From positions 1-23,157 of the forward strand of contig CAZYQK010000039.1 in assembly GCA_964650245.1 (NCBI GenBank): DNA of 23,157 nucleotides, read 5' to 3'. This document shows positions 1 to 6,569 of this stretch, piece after piece. Made by a program: the position numbers and the translations under genes. The stretch is from WS-2 sp964650245. GTDB lineage: Bacteria > Eisenbacteria > RBG-16-71-46. Below the pieces are notes generated by a model, which saw only the letters and a program-made list of their open reading frames with translations, made no database searches and had not been told where the DNA came from. Every line of letters begins with the position of its first letter. Within the stretch, counting starts at the first letter, position 1.

Positions 1-166
1 CGTTGAAGAATCCGTACTGCTCGCCGAAGTGCTCCATCCAGCGCAGCGCCTCGTCCACGTCGCCGCCGGTCTGGAGCAGCAGGTTGCGGTAGATCTCCAT
101 GAGCTGCTTGCGGAACTGGAGGTCCTCCGGCCGTGGGCCCTTCCATTTCGAGTAGTCGAAGAGCAT
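1..166 (-). CDS. Partial N-terminus of probable VWA-domain partner of the adjacent MoxR-like ATPase
   Basis: Only the first 55 codons are inside the window, and the gene runs off the left edge. The ATG at 166-164 begins MLFDYSKWKGPRPEDLQ and continues with an acidic helical stretch (EALRWMEHFGEQYGFF). No catalytic motif falls in this piece. The start lies 27 bases after the stop of the chelatase-like ATPase gene on the same strand, so the two are probably co-transcribed. In this ATPase family the next gene usually encodes a von Willebrand factor A protein that works with the ATPase in metal insertion or in assembling another complex. The VWA assignment comes from context alone, because the domain itself would lie beyond the edge. 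The Shine-Dalgarno site is poor, and a GC-rich hairpin occupies the short gap. Confidence 0.5.
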   Translation of the reverse strand, partial: MLFDYSKWKGPRPEDLQFRKQLMEIYRNLLLQTGGDVDEALRWMEHFGEQYGFFN

Positions 167-175
167 GGCTCGCTT

Positions 176-191
176 CGCCCCCCTGGGGGCG
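176..191 (-). other. GC-rich hairpin between ATPase and VWA-partner genes
   Basis: CGCCCCC at 176-182 pairs with GGGGGCG at 185-191, giving a 7-bp stem with a 2-base loop (a 6-bp stem with a 4-base loop is more likely physically). It sits between the ATPase stop (194-196) and the next ATG (166) and overlaps where a ribosome-binding site would lie. It could lower translation of the downstream gene or stabilise a processed end. There is no T-tract, so a true terminator is unlikely. Confidence 0.3.
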
Positions 192-193
192 CC

Positions 194-1741
194 TCAGTCG
201 TCCGTTCCCAGCCCGCTCAGCATGCTCTTCAGCATGTCCTTGTAGCTGGTGCTCGAGTCGTCGCCGCGCTCACGAGAGAGCATCGAGTGCTGGTGGAGGC
301 CTTCGAGCACCAGCTCCATCGCCACCGCGCACTCCTCGGCATTCGCGGGCTTCAGGTACCTGGTGGCGAGCGGTGCGAGGCCCTTGACCGCGGCGAGCCG
401 CTTCGCGTATTCGGCCTGCGGGATGTCGTCCGAGACCTGGAGGTGATTGCCGCTCGCGAACCACTCGAGCACCGGCCGGTACTCGGAGGTGGCGAGCGTT
501 TCGCCCTCCGCGCCCGCCGCCGCCTCCGAGCCCCGCGCCGCGGCCTCCGCGCCGCGCGGCACGGATGGGCGCCCGCGCCTGGGCTTGAACGCGTCCGGGA
601 AGCGCTGGCCGAAGAGCGACTTCAGGCCCCGCCCGAGCAGCGCGCGCGCCAAGTTGGTGGCACCCTCCTGCTCGCCCTCCAGCACCAGCTCGACCTTGCC
701 GCTCACCGCCGAGCCCGCGTGCTGCAGGTCGCAGACGCGGGTCACGACCCGCGTCTCGCCGGTGCGGATCGCGCGGCGCTCGGCGTTCGAAACCAGGTTC
801 TCGACCAGCGCGATCGGCAGCCGCGCCGAGACGCCAGAGTTCTGATCCACGTACTCGCTCCGCCGCGCCTGGATCGCGACCTCTTCCACCAGCTCGCGCA
901 TGAAGCCCGGCACCACCACCTCGACGCCGCCCTCGCGCTTGACCCACGACTCCTGAGCGGTGATCGCCATGCCCAGCTCGCGGGTCGGCGGGTAGTGCGT
1001 GACGATCTGCGAATTGATGCGGTCCCGGAGCGGCGTGATGATGTTGCCGCGGTTGGTGTAGTCCTCGGGGTTGGCCGAGAACACCATGGCGACGTCGAGC
1101 GGCATGCGCACCGGGAAGCCGCGGATCTGGAAATCTTTCTCTTCGAGAATGTTCAGCAGGCCGACCTGGATGCGCGGCTGGAGGTCGGGCAGCTCGTTGA
1201 TCGCGAAGATCCCGCGGTTGGTGCGCGGGATGATGCCGTAGTGGATGACGCGCTCGTCCGAGTAGTCGAGCCGGAGCGTGGCCGCCTTGATCGGGTCGAT
1301 GTCGCCGATGAGGTCGGCGATCGTCACGTCGGGCGTGGCGAGCTTTTCCTGGTAGCGCTGGTCGCGGTGGATCCACGTGACCGGCGCCGCGTCGCCGTGC
1401 GCCTCGACCAGCAGCCTCGCGTGGTGCGTGAGCGGCTGGAACGGATCGCTGTTGAGCGGGCAGCCCTCGAGCGCCGGGATCCACTCGTCCAGGAACTGAA
1501 CCAGCGAGCGCAGCAGCCGGGTCTTGGCCTGTCCGCGCAGGCCGAGCAGGATGAAGTCGTGGCGCGAGAGCAGCGCGTTCACGATCTGCGGCTCGACCGT
1601 GCTCTCGTAGCCGATGATGCCCGGGAAGAGCGGCTCGCCGGACTTGAGGCGCGCGATGACGTTGGCGCGCAGCTCGTCTTTGATCGAGCGCGGCCGGTGG
1701 CCGGAAGCCTTGAGTTCTCCGAGGGTGCGAGCGCGGGTCAT
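194..1741 (-). CDS. MoxR/magnesium-chelatase-type AAA+ ATPase
   Basis: 515-residue AAA+ ATPase of the MoxR/ChlI-like group, expected to act in the cytoplasm as a ring that remodels or loads a partner held by a VWA protein. The Walker A loop is GLRGQAKT at residues 67-74. The Walker B region reads GIFAINELPDL at about 177-187, with Asn where many AAA+ proteins have the first acidic residue; to my recollection this is normal for the subfamily. A sensor-1-like FSANPEDYTNRG follows at about 221. The C-terminal third has a low-complexity Ala/Gly/Glu linker and then a helical tail. The ATG at 1741 is preferred because GAGGAGAT lies about 10 bases upstream; an upstream extension to 1900 would run into the preceding membrane-protein gene. 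The gene probably heads a two-gene unit with the VWA partner. The client is unknown. Confidence 0.88.
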   Translation of the reverse strand: MTRARTLGELKASGHRPRSIKDELRANVIARLKSGEPLFPGIIGYESTVEPQIVNALLSRHDFILLGLRGQAKTRLLRSLVQFLDEWIPALEGCPLNSDPFQPLTHHARLLVEAHGDAAPVTWIHRDQRYQEKLATPDVTIADLIGDIDPIKAATLRLDYSDERVIHYGIIPRTNRGIFAINELPDLQPRIQVGLLNILEEKDFQIRGFPVRMPLDVAMVFSANPEDYTNRGNIITPLRDRINSQIVTHYPPTRELGMAITAQESWVKREGGVEVVVPGFMRELVEEVAIQARRSEYVDQNSGVSARLPIALVENLVSNAERRAIRTGETRVVTRVCDLQHAGSAVSGKVELVLEGEQEGATNLARALLGRGLKSLFGQRFPDAFKPRRGRPSVPRGAEAAARGSEAAAGAEGETLATSEYRPVLEWFASGNHLQVSDDIPQAEYAKRLAAVKGLAPLATRYLKPANAEECAVAMELVLEGLHQHSMLSRERGDDSSTSYKDMLKSMLSGLGTDD

Positions 1742-1826
1742 CGAGCGGGATCTCCTCAAGTTGGGGCGAACGCCGCCGCGGCCCGGGGCGGTGAGATGTT
1801 GATGTCGCCGGACTCGCTCGGCCGAG

Positions 1827-2411
1827 TTACTCGGACTGACGCGATGACCGAGAGGGCATTCCTGGCGGAGATGAGTCGACTTCGCGACCCTCACCGCCAA
1901 AGAACGGGGCCGCGCGAATCAGCCTGAACCCGAGCCACGACCCGAAGGTGACCGCAACGATTTCGCGAAGCGCGCGCGGCAACGCAAGCCCGGACCCCAC
2001 GCCTTCAGATCCAGGGAAGAGGAATCCTACCAGCGAAGCCACTCCGTTGATGCAAACCGCGAGGAGGATCGCTCGAACGACAATCGCGGACTGAAGCACC
2101 GTGTCCTTTCTGAGCACGTCCAGCGCTGCGCGTAGAGAACGATAGGACATTTCACGTGCGTGCTCAGCAGTGGCCTTCAAGACTGCAAAGACCATACCGA
2201 ACATCACCAACGGCTCAGCTATTTTAAGCAATTCCCTCGCATGGCGAGAGAACGAAGACTCGAGAAACCCGAACATCATTCGCACTACGAGGAGCGTGAC
2301 TACGAGGAGAACCACACGTGGCAAGAAGATCAGCGGATGTAGTCCCCGCGCGGACTCTCGAAGCAAGCTCCAAGGCACAGGTTGGGTCCGGTCGACCGCA
2401 CGTTCAAGCAT
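1827..2411 (-). CDS. Hypothetical multi-pass inner-membrane protein
   Basis: 194 residues. I do not recognise the family. Hydrophobic segments lie at about residues 26-46 (LIFLPRVVLLVVTLLVV), 66-82 (AEPLVMFGMVFAVLK), 108-135 (AIVVRAILLAVCINGVASLVGFLF) and 148-168, so three or four membrane helices are likely. The tail from about 170 is polar and Ser/Pro-rich. The ATG at 2411 has a good Shine-Dalgarno site (AGGAGATAAC just before it), and the start is one base past the stop of the upstream small membrane-protein gene, so the two are translationally coupled. Base composition is much lower in GC than in the neighbours (about 45-52% in sampled 60-base blocks against 70% or more), which suggests recent acquisition or unusual constraint. 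The stop codon sits in a small CCGAG/CTCGG inverted repeat. Confidence 0.72.
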   Translation of the reverse strand: MLERAVDRTQPVPWSLLRESARGLHPLIFLPRVVLLVVTLLVVRMMFGFLESSFSRHARELLKIAEPLVMFGMVFAVLKATAEHAREMSYRSLRAALDVLRKDTVLQSAIVVRAILLAVCINGVASLVGFLFPGSEGVGSGLALPRALREIVAVTFGSWLGFRLIRAAPFFGGEGREVDSSPPGMPSRSSRQSE

Positions 2412-2412
2412 G

Positions 2413-2706
2413 TTATCTCCTGTGCTTCTCGTCGAAGTGGACGGCCTTCAGGTGGAGCATTTCCAACGCCAAGTATGCGAGAAGGACCACAAAGAATCCA
2501 ACGCCCTTGAGGTCCTTGAGCGCATCAATCCACGGATCTTCGACCCTTAAACGCTTGAGGAGCACCTCCACTCCGTAAATACACGCGTACGTGACAGCTG
2601 CGAGGATGGTCGCGGCAACGATTGCGAAAAGCGCCTGCACAAGTAGCAGGAGTTGCCATCCCAGGGCACGCCGCCAAGTTGCTCCAGTGGGCGTCGCAGG
2701 TTTCAA
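2413..2706 (-). CDS. Small two-helix membrane protein, first gene of a low-GC pair
   Basis: 97 residues if translation starts at the TTG at 2706. The open frame continues upstream to a GTG at 2820, but a promoter-like element at 2792-2800 would lie inside that longer version. Two hydrophobic segments are clear: WQLLLLVQALFAIVAATILAAV, and later GVGFFVVLLAYLALEML. Between them is a charged loop (LLKRLRVEDPWIDALKDLKG). The C-terminus is basic and His-rich (HFDEKHRR). The TTG overlaps the stop of a possible upstream leader ORF and has a GGGGGA stretch 4 bases before it. The stop at 2413 is one base from the next start. It probably forms a complex with the 194-residue membrane protein. The family is not recognised and the exact start is uncertain. 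Confidence 0.55.
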   Translation of the reverse strand: MKPATPTGATWRRALGWQLLLLVQALFAIVAATILAAVTYACIYGVEVLLKRLRVEDPWIDALKDLKGVGFFVVLLAYLALEMLHLKAVHFDEKHRR

Positions 2707-2783
2707 TCCGTCCCCCGTGCTTTGGGGGCAAGGGCGTGCCGATCCGCGGGCAGGGGGGCTGAACTCAGCGCGGCTCCCAGCAC
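2703..2783 (-). CDS. Possible 26-codon leaderless upstream ORF
   Basis: A GTG at 2783 lies 8 bases after the -10 hexamer at 2797-2792 and opens 26 codons (it begins VLGAALSSAPLPADRH) ending in TGA at 2705-2703. This TGA overlaps the TTG proposed as the start of the next membrane-protein gene, so the arrangement would couple their translation. No homology is claimed. The region is GC-rich, where chance ORFs are common, so this is only a candidate. Confidence 0.2.
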   Translation of the reverse strand: MLGAALSSAPLPADRHALAPKARGTD

Positions 2784-2791
2784 GAGTGGTC

Positions 2792-2800
2792 AAGATAGCA
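2792..2800 (-). promoter_or_regulatory. Extended -10 promoter element for the membrane-protein pair
   Basis: On the minus strand the bases read TGCTATCTT, an extended -10 (TGC plus TATCTT) of the same form seen before the EEP gene, glcD and glcE. I see no -35 match 17-19 bases upstream. The predicted transcript would begin at about 2784-2783, at or next to the GTG of the small upstream ORF. Confidence 0.4.
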
Positions 2801-2908
2801 GCGAAGCCCCAGCTACGCACGCCCTGAAAACGTGGCCAACGACGGCCGGTCGAATCCCGGCTCCCAGTGGGCAGCGAACGGCGTGGCGGGCAGGCACGCG
2901 CCCCGGCC

Positions 2909-2917
2909 TGCTACTCT
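2909..2917 (+). promoter_or_regulatory. Extended -10 promoter element, near-leaderless EEP gene
   Basis: TGCTACTCT, with -10 hexamer TACTCT at 2912-2917, ends 9 bases before the ATG at 2927. The 9 intervening bases are C-rich and contain no Shine-Dalgarno sequence. No -35 box is visible, as expected for a TGn extended -10 promoter. A leaderless or near-leaderless mRNA is implied. Confidence 0.5.
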
Positions 2918-2926
2918 CCCCGCCCC

Positions 2927-4075
2927 ATGACTCGCGTTCCTGCCATGGCCGCGGAGAGCGCGGCCTTGAAGCGCGCGCTCGACGCCTTTCCCACGCTCGA
3001 AGCACTGCACGCCTCACCCGAATGGCCGGCGCTGCGCGTGCGGCTCGAGCGGCTGCTGGCGCAGCAGCGGACGTATCAGCCGCCGCGGGCGCCCGCCCCA
3101 CCCGCCGATCCGGCGCGGCTCCGGGCCGTGCACTGGAACGTCGAGCACGGCAACTGGTACGAGCAGGTCGAGCACGCGCTGCTCACGCATCCGGAGCTCG
3201 CGGGCGCCGACCTCCTGATGTTCAACGAGATCGACTTCGGCATGGCGCGCGCGGGCAATCGCGACGTGACCGAGGACCTGGCCGCGGCGCTTGGGCTCCA
3301 CGGCGTGTGGGCACCGCTCTTCCTCGAAACCACGCCCGGCCGCGACGACGATCCGAAGATGGCAGCCGGGCGCGAGAACCAGGAGGCGCTGTTCGGGCTC
3401 GCCGTGCTCTCGCGGTTTCCCATCGGCGCGGTGCGGGTGCTCGAGCTTCCGAGTCCCGAGCAGCTCCAGTTCGACCTCGAGCGCATGTTCGGCCGGCACA
3501 TCGCGCTGATCGTCGAGATCGAGCGGCCGGGCGCCCCGTTCGTCGCGGTGTCGGCGCATCTCGAGGTGCACCGCACGCGCGCGCATCGCGCGGCGCAGGT
3601 GCGGGCGCTGCTCGATGCGCTGCGCGACGAGCGCCGCCCGATCGTGCTGGCCGGCGACTTCAACACCCACACCTTCGACCGCGGGCTGTGGCACTCGCCG
3701 ATCACCGGCGGCGCCGCGCTGCTGCTGCTGCCCACGAAGGCACTCGAGCGCCGCCTGACGCGCCCCGATCGCGGCCCGCACCACGAGCCGCTGTTCGACG
3801 TTCTGCGCGAAGGGGGCTTCGAGTGGGAGCGTTACGTGGACTACGCGCCGACGCTTCAACTGCGCTTCGACCGGCTCGACGAGGTGCGCATGATGCCGGG
3901 GCCGGTGCAGGCGCTGGTGCGCCGCGCGCTGGCGTGGGGCGAGCGGCGCGGGCGGTTGCGGCTCGACTGGTTCGCCGGGCGCGGCCGGCGCGGCGGCGGC
4001 GGCCGCACCGTGGAAGACCTCGACGGCCCGGGCCGGGCGTCGGACCACGCGCCGATCGTGGCGGAGTTCGAGTAG
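2927..4075 (+). CDS. Endonuclease/exonuclease/phosphatase (EEP) superfamily protein
   Basis: 382-residue metal-dependent phosphodiesterase or nuclease of the EEP (DNase I/exonuclease III/sphingomyelinase) fold. The expected active-site motifs are present in order: HWNVEHG with Asn71; FNEID with Glu101 as metal ligand; SAHLE with His211; AGDFNTH with Asp244 and Asn246; and a C-terminal SDHAPI with His374. A helical N-terminal extension of about 60 residues precedes the domain. No signal peptide is evident, so a cytoplasmic location is likely. The substrate cannot be told from sequence and could be nucleic acid, a phospholipid or an inositol phosphate. The ATG at 2927 is chosen because the extended -10 element ends 9 bases before it. 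The gene is a single unit, divergent from the membrane-protein pair and convergent with the signalling operon. Confidence 0.85.
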   Translation: MTRVPAMAAESAALKRALDAFPTLEALHASPEWPALRVRLERLLAQQRTYQPPRAPAPPADPARLRAVHWNVEHGNWYEQVEHALLTHPELAGADLLMFNEIDFGMARAGNRDVTEDLAAALGLHGVWAPLFLETTPGRDDDPKMAAGRENQEALFGLAVLSRFPIGAVRVLELPSPEQLQFDLERMFGRHIALIVEIERPGAPFVAVSAHLEVHRTRAHRAAQVRALLDALRDERRPIVLAGDFNTHTFDRGLWHSPITGGAALLLLPTKALERRLTRPDRGPHHEPLFDVLREGGFEWERYVDYAPTLQLRFDRLDEVRMMPGPVQALVRRALAWGERRGRLRLDWFAGRGRRGGGGRTVEDLDGPGRASDHAPIVAEFE

Positions 4076-4078
4076 AGG

Positions 4079-4094
4079 GACGGCGCGCGCCGTC
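4079..4094. terminator. Perfect 16-bp palindrome between convergent genes
   Basis: GACGGCGCGCGCCGTC is a perfect palindrome lying just past the EEP stop codon (4073-4075) and overlapping the stop of the minus-strand response regulator (4093-4095). It can form the same hairpin in both transcripts. There is no T-tract on either side, so a bidirectional 3'-end hairpin acting without a poly-U run, or with Rho, is the likely role. Confidence 0.4.
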
Positions 4095-4473
4095 ACGCGG
4101 CCGGGCGCGCCTCCAACTCCTCCTGGACTGCCGCGATCACACGCACGAGGTCGAACGGTTTCCAGAACGTGCGGCGCGCGCCGAGCCGCTTCGCCACGTC
4201 GAGCACGTCCATCGGCTGGAGCCGTGTGCCCCCGGAGATCGCGATCACCCGCACCGCAGGATCGAGCCGTCGGAGTTCCTGGATGCACTCGAGTCCCTCC
4301 TTCTCGGGCATCAGGATGTCCGTGATCACCAGGTCGGCCCGCTGCCTGCCGTAGATTCGCGCCCCCTCCTCGCCGTTGCTCGCCTCCACAACCTCGTGAC
4401 CGTGCAGCTCGAGCCCCTCGCGCAGCATCGCGCGAACCTGGGCTTCATCATCGATGACGAGAATTCTTCCCAT
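4093..4473 (-). CDS. Single-domain response regulator (REC)
   Basis: 126-residue stand-alone receiver domain. It has the acidic pair Asp8-Asp9 (VIDDE), the phosphoacceptor Asp52 (VITDILMP), Ser80 (AISGG) in the switch position and the conserved Lys105 (FWKPFD). There is no output domain, so it must act through protein contacts or as a phosphate relay or sink. The ATG at 4473 is preferred over the ATG at 4494, which overlaps the upstream stop, because GAGGAGGAG lies directly upstream of 4473. It is the last gene of the four-gene signalling operon, 17 bases after the hybrid kinase, and is a natural acceptor for that kinase. Confidence 0.9.
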   Translation of the reverse strand: MGRILVIDDEAQVRAMLREGLELHGHEVVEASNGEEGARIYGRQRADLVITDILMPEKEGLECIQELRRLDPAVRVIAISGGTRLQPMDVLDVAKRLGARRTFWKPFDLVRVIAAVQEELEARPAA

Positions 4474-4490
4474 CGTTCGATTCCTCCTCC

Positions 4491-6089
4491 TCATGCCGCC
4501 TGACGGCGGTCCTCATCGAGCACGTCCCGAACCTTCCGCGCCAGCGTTTCCGGAGCGAACGGTTTCTGCAGGAAGGGCGTCTTTTCGACGACCAGCGCGC
4601 GGTGAAGAATTGCCTGCTCCGCGTACCCGGAAACACACAACACCCTCATCTCCGGACGCAGCGCGGCGGCTCGAGCCATCAGCTCGGAAACCGTCATGCC
4701 CGGCATGAGGACATCGGTGATCAGCAGGTCGATGATCTCGCGGGTTTCCTCGAGGATTCGCATCGCCTCGTGTCCGTTGCAGGCCTCGCGCACGCGGTAG
4801 CCGTAAAGGGTCAGAGTCTGCCGCGTCACCGCTCTCACGGAATCTTCATCCTCGACGAGCAGGATCGTTTCCGAACCGGTCGCCGGCACGTCCTCGCGCG
4901 GGTGAGACACGTCCGGGCTGACTTCCGCCTCGACCCGGGGGAAATAGAGCTTGAAGGTCGTGCCCTGCCCCGGCTCGCTGTACACCTCGATGCTTCCCGC
5001 ACTCTGCCTGACGATGCCGTAGACCGTGGAGAGCCCGAGCCCCGTACCCTTGCCGTGCTCCCTGGTGGTGTAGAAGGGCTCGAAGATCCGGGCCTTCACT
5101 TCGGCACTCATCCCCACGCCGTCGTCGCTCACGGCGAGCATGACGCAGGCGCCCGCGCCCATGTCCAGCCTGCCGCGGGCGGTGGTCTCGTCCAGTAATA
5201 TCTCCGAAGTCTCGATGGTCAACCTTCCGCCCTGCGGCATGGCGTCGCGGGCGTTCACGACCAGGTTCAAGAGCACCTGCTCGATCTGACCCGGATCCGC
5301 CATGATCCGTCCCAGGTCTTTTCGGGGCCGCGTGACGAGATCGACGTCTTCGCCGATGAGACGCCGGAGCATTTTCTCCAGGTCCGTGATTACGGCGTTG
5401 AGGTCGAGCGCCCTCGGCTGAAGGGCCTGCTGCCGACTGAAGGCCAGAAGCTGACGGGTGAGACCGGCCGAACGTTCTCCGGCCTTGCGAATCTCGTCGA
5501 GGTCGGAAAGCACGGGATGCGCGAGACCCAACTTCATCTTCGCCAGCGCCGCGTAGCCCAGGATCGCGGTGAGCATGTTGTTGAAGTCGTGCGCCACGCC
5601 GGCCGCAAGACGCCCAACGGCTTCCATCTTCTGGGCCTGGTGGAATCGCTGCTCGCTTTCACGCAGCGCCTGTTCCACCAGCTTGAGCCTGCGTCGTTCC
5701 TCTGCTTCGCTTGCCGCCCGCCGGACGGCTGGAGCCAACCGCGAAAGCCGCTGCTTGAGAACGTAGTCCGTGGCTCCGCTTCGGACCGCCGCGATGGCAG
5801 CCTCCTCCCCGAGTGTGCCGGAGACGAAGATGAAGGGCACATCGGGAGCTGCCTTGCGTGCGATCTCCAGCGCCGCGATGCCGTCGAAGGCCGGAATTGC
5901 GAAGTCCGAAAGGATCAGGTCGCATCCGCCACGCTCGAGCGCAGCCAGGAATTCCGCCCGCGTCTTGACGCTTTCGAGCTCACAGACGAGCCCGTCCCCC
6001 TCCAGCGTGGCCTGGACGAGCAGCGCGTCCTTCGGTTCGTCCTCCAGATGGAGGATGCGCAGCGGTTCCTGAGGCACCTTGTCCTGCAT
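4491..6089 (-). CDS. Hybrid histidine kinase, REC-HisKA-HATPase-REC
   Basis: 532-residue soluble hybrid kinase. The N-terminal receiver (about 10-125) has Asp62 (LILSDFAIP) and Lys112. A short coiled linker leads to the dimerisation/phosphoacceptor helix with His167 in GVAHDFNN. The ATPase domain has the N box at NLVVNARDAM (Asn279), G1 DDGVGM at 322-327 and G2 GKGTGLGL at 346-353. A C-terminal receiver (about 407-530) has Asp459 (LITDVLMP) and Lys509. It has no membrane segment or sensor domain, so input presumably comes through the N-terminal receiver from the Rcp1-like regulator or the membrane kinase encoded upstream. Its gene starts 21 bases after the Rcp1-like gene. The HDFNN-type H box is typical of hybrid kinases in multistep relays. 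Confidence 0.92.
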   Translation of the reverse strand: MQDKVPQEPLRILHLEDEPKDALLVQATLEGDGLVCELESVKTRAEFLAALERGGCDLILSDFAIPAFDGIAALEIARKAAPDVPFIFVSGTLGEEAAIAAVRSGATDYVLKQRLSRLAPAVRRAASEAEERRRLKLVEQALRESEQRFHQAQKMEAVGRLAAGVAHDFNNMLTAILGYAALAKMKLGLAHPVLSDLDEIRKAGERSAGLTRQLLAFSRQQALQPRALDLNAVITDLEKMLRRLIGEDVDLVTRPRKDLGRIMADPGQIEQVLLNLVVNARDAMPQGGRLTIETSEILLDETTARGRLDMGAGACVMLAVSDDGVGMSAEVKARIFEPFYTTREHGKGTGLGLSTVYGIVRQSAGSIEVYSEPGQGTTFKLYFPRVEAEVSPDVSHPREDVPATGSETILLVEDEDSVRAVTRQTLTLYGYRVREACNGHEAMRILEETREIIDLLITDVLMPGMTVSELMARAAALRPEMRVLCVSGYAEQAILHRALVVEKTPFLQKPFAPETLARKVRDVLDEDRRQAA

Positions 6090-6110
6090 CGTTTCGACTC
6101 CGCGATTGAA

Positions 6111-6569
6111 TCAGGCCGCTCGGCGCAAGCTGCCCGGCGGCGGTTCGTTCAGCACCGCCCAGAACAACCCCAGATTCTTCACCGCGCTCATGAACTCCTC
6201 GAACGCGACCGGTTTGACCACGTAGGCGTTGACCCCGCGCTCGTAGCTCTCCACGATGTCCCGCTCCTCCCGTGACGACGTGAGGATCACGACCGGGATC
6301 GAGCGCAGTCTTTCGTCGCCCTTCATCCTCTTGAGCACCTCGAGCCCATCCATCTTGGGCATCTTGAGGTCGAGCAGGACGACGGCCGGATTGCCGTTCG
6401 GCCGCGTCTCGTACTTGCCGCGGCGGCACAGGTAATCCCAGGCTTCCGCCCCATCGCGGACCACGACGACTTCGTTCGCCAGATGGTGCTGATCCAGAGC
6501 CGCCAATGTCAGCTCAACGTCCCTGGCGCTGTCCTCCGCCAGCAGCACCCGCTTCAGCTCGCTCGTCAT
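6111..6569 (-). CDS. Rcp1-like single-domain response regulator
   Basis: 152-residue receiver protein. It has the acidic pair Glu12-Asp13 (LLAEDS), phosphoacceptor Asp67 (VVLLDLKMPKMDG), Thr97 (ILTSS) and Lys119 (YVVKPV). The long alpha2-beta3 loop (YETRPNGNPAVVLLDLKMPK) and lack of an output domain match the Rcp1 family, first known as phytochrome-kinase partners and often next to PAS histidine kinases. The ATG at 6569 overlaps the kinase stop as ATGA and has AAGGAGG 4 bases upstream, inside the end of the kinase gene, so translation is coupled. It is the likely direct phosphoacceptor of the upstream CHASE3 kinase. Confidence 0.92.
   Translation of the reverse strand: MTSELKRVLLAEDSARDVELTLAALDQHHLANEVVVVRDGAEAWDYLCRRGKYETRPNGNPAVVLLDLKMPKMDGLEVLKRMKGDERLRSIPVVILTSSREERDIVESYERGVNAYVVKPVAFEEFMSAVKNLGLFWAVLNEPPPGSLRRAA

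Noticed and set aside
177..235. GlcF, Hpt or DNA-binding output genes that would complete the pathways
   Set aside because: I looked through all open frames in the whole window for Fe-S cysteine clusters, an Hpt domain or helix-turn-helix regulators and found none. The coordinates here are only a placeholder for a whole-window negative.
1822..1834. CCGAG-TTA-CTCGG inverted repeat at the stop of the 194-residue membrane-protein gene
   Set aside because: Only a 5-bp stem with the stop codon in the loop and no T-tract; too weak to call a terminator.
29..1927. 632-codon open frame on the plus strand, antisense to the ATPase gene
   Set aside because: It is Arg/His/Leu/Val-rich without any domain, and the opposite strand encodes a clear AAA+ ATPase with all motifs. 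Long antisense frames are expected at this GC content.
2653..4503. 616-codon plus-strand frame overlapping the EEP gene
   Set aside because: Arg/Ala-rich shadow of the EEP gene in another frame; none of the EEP motifs are in it and it also crosses the convergent junction.
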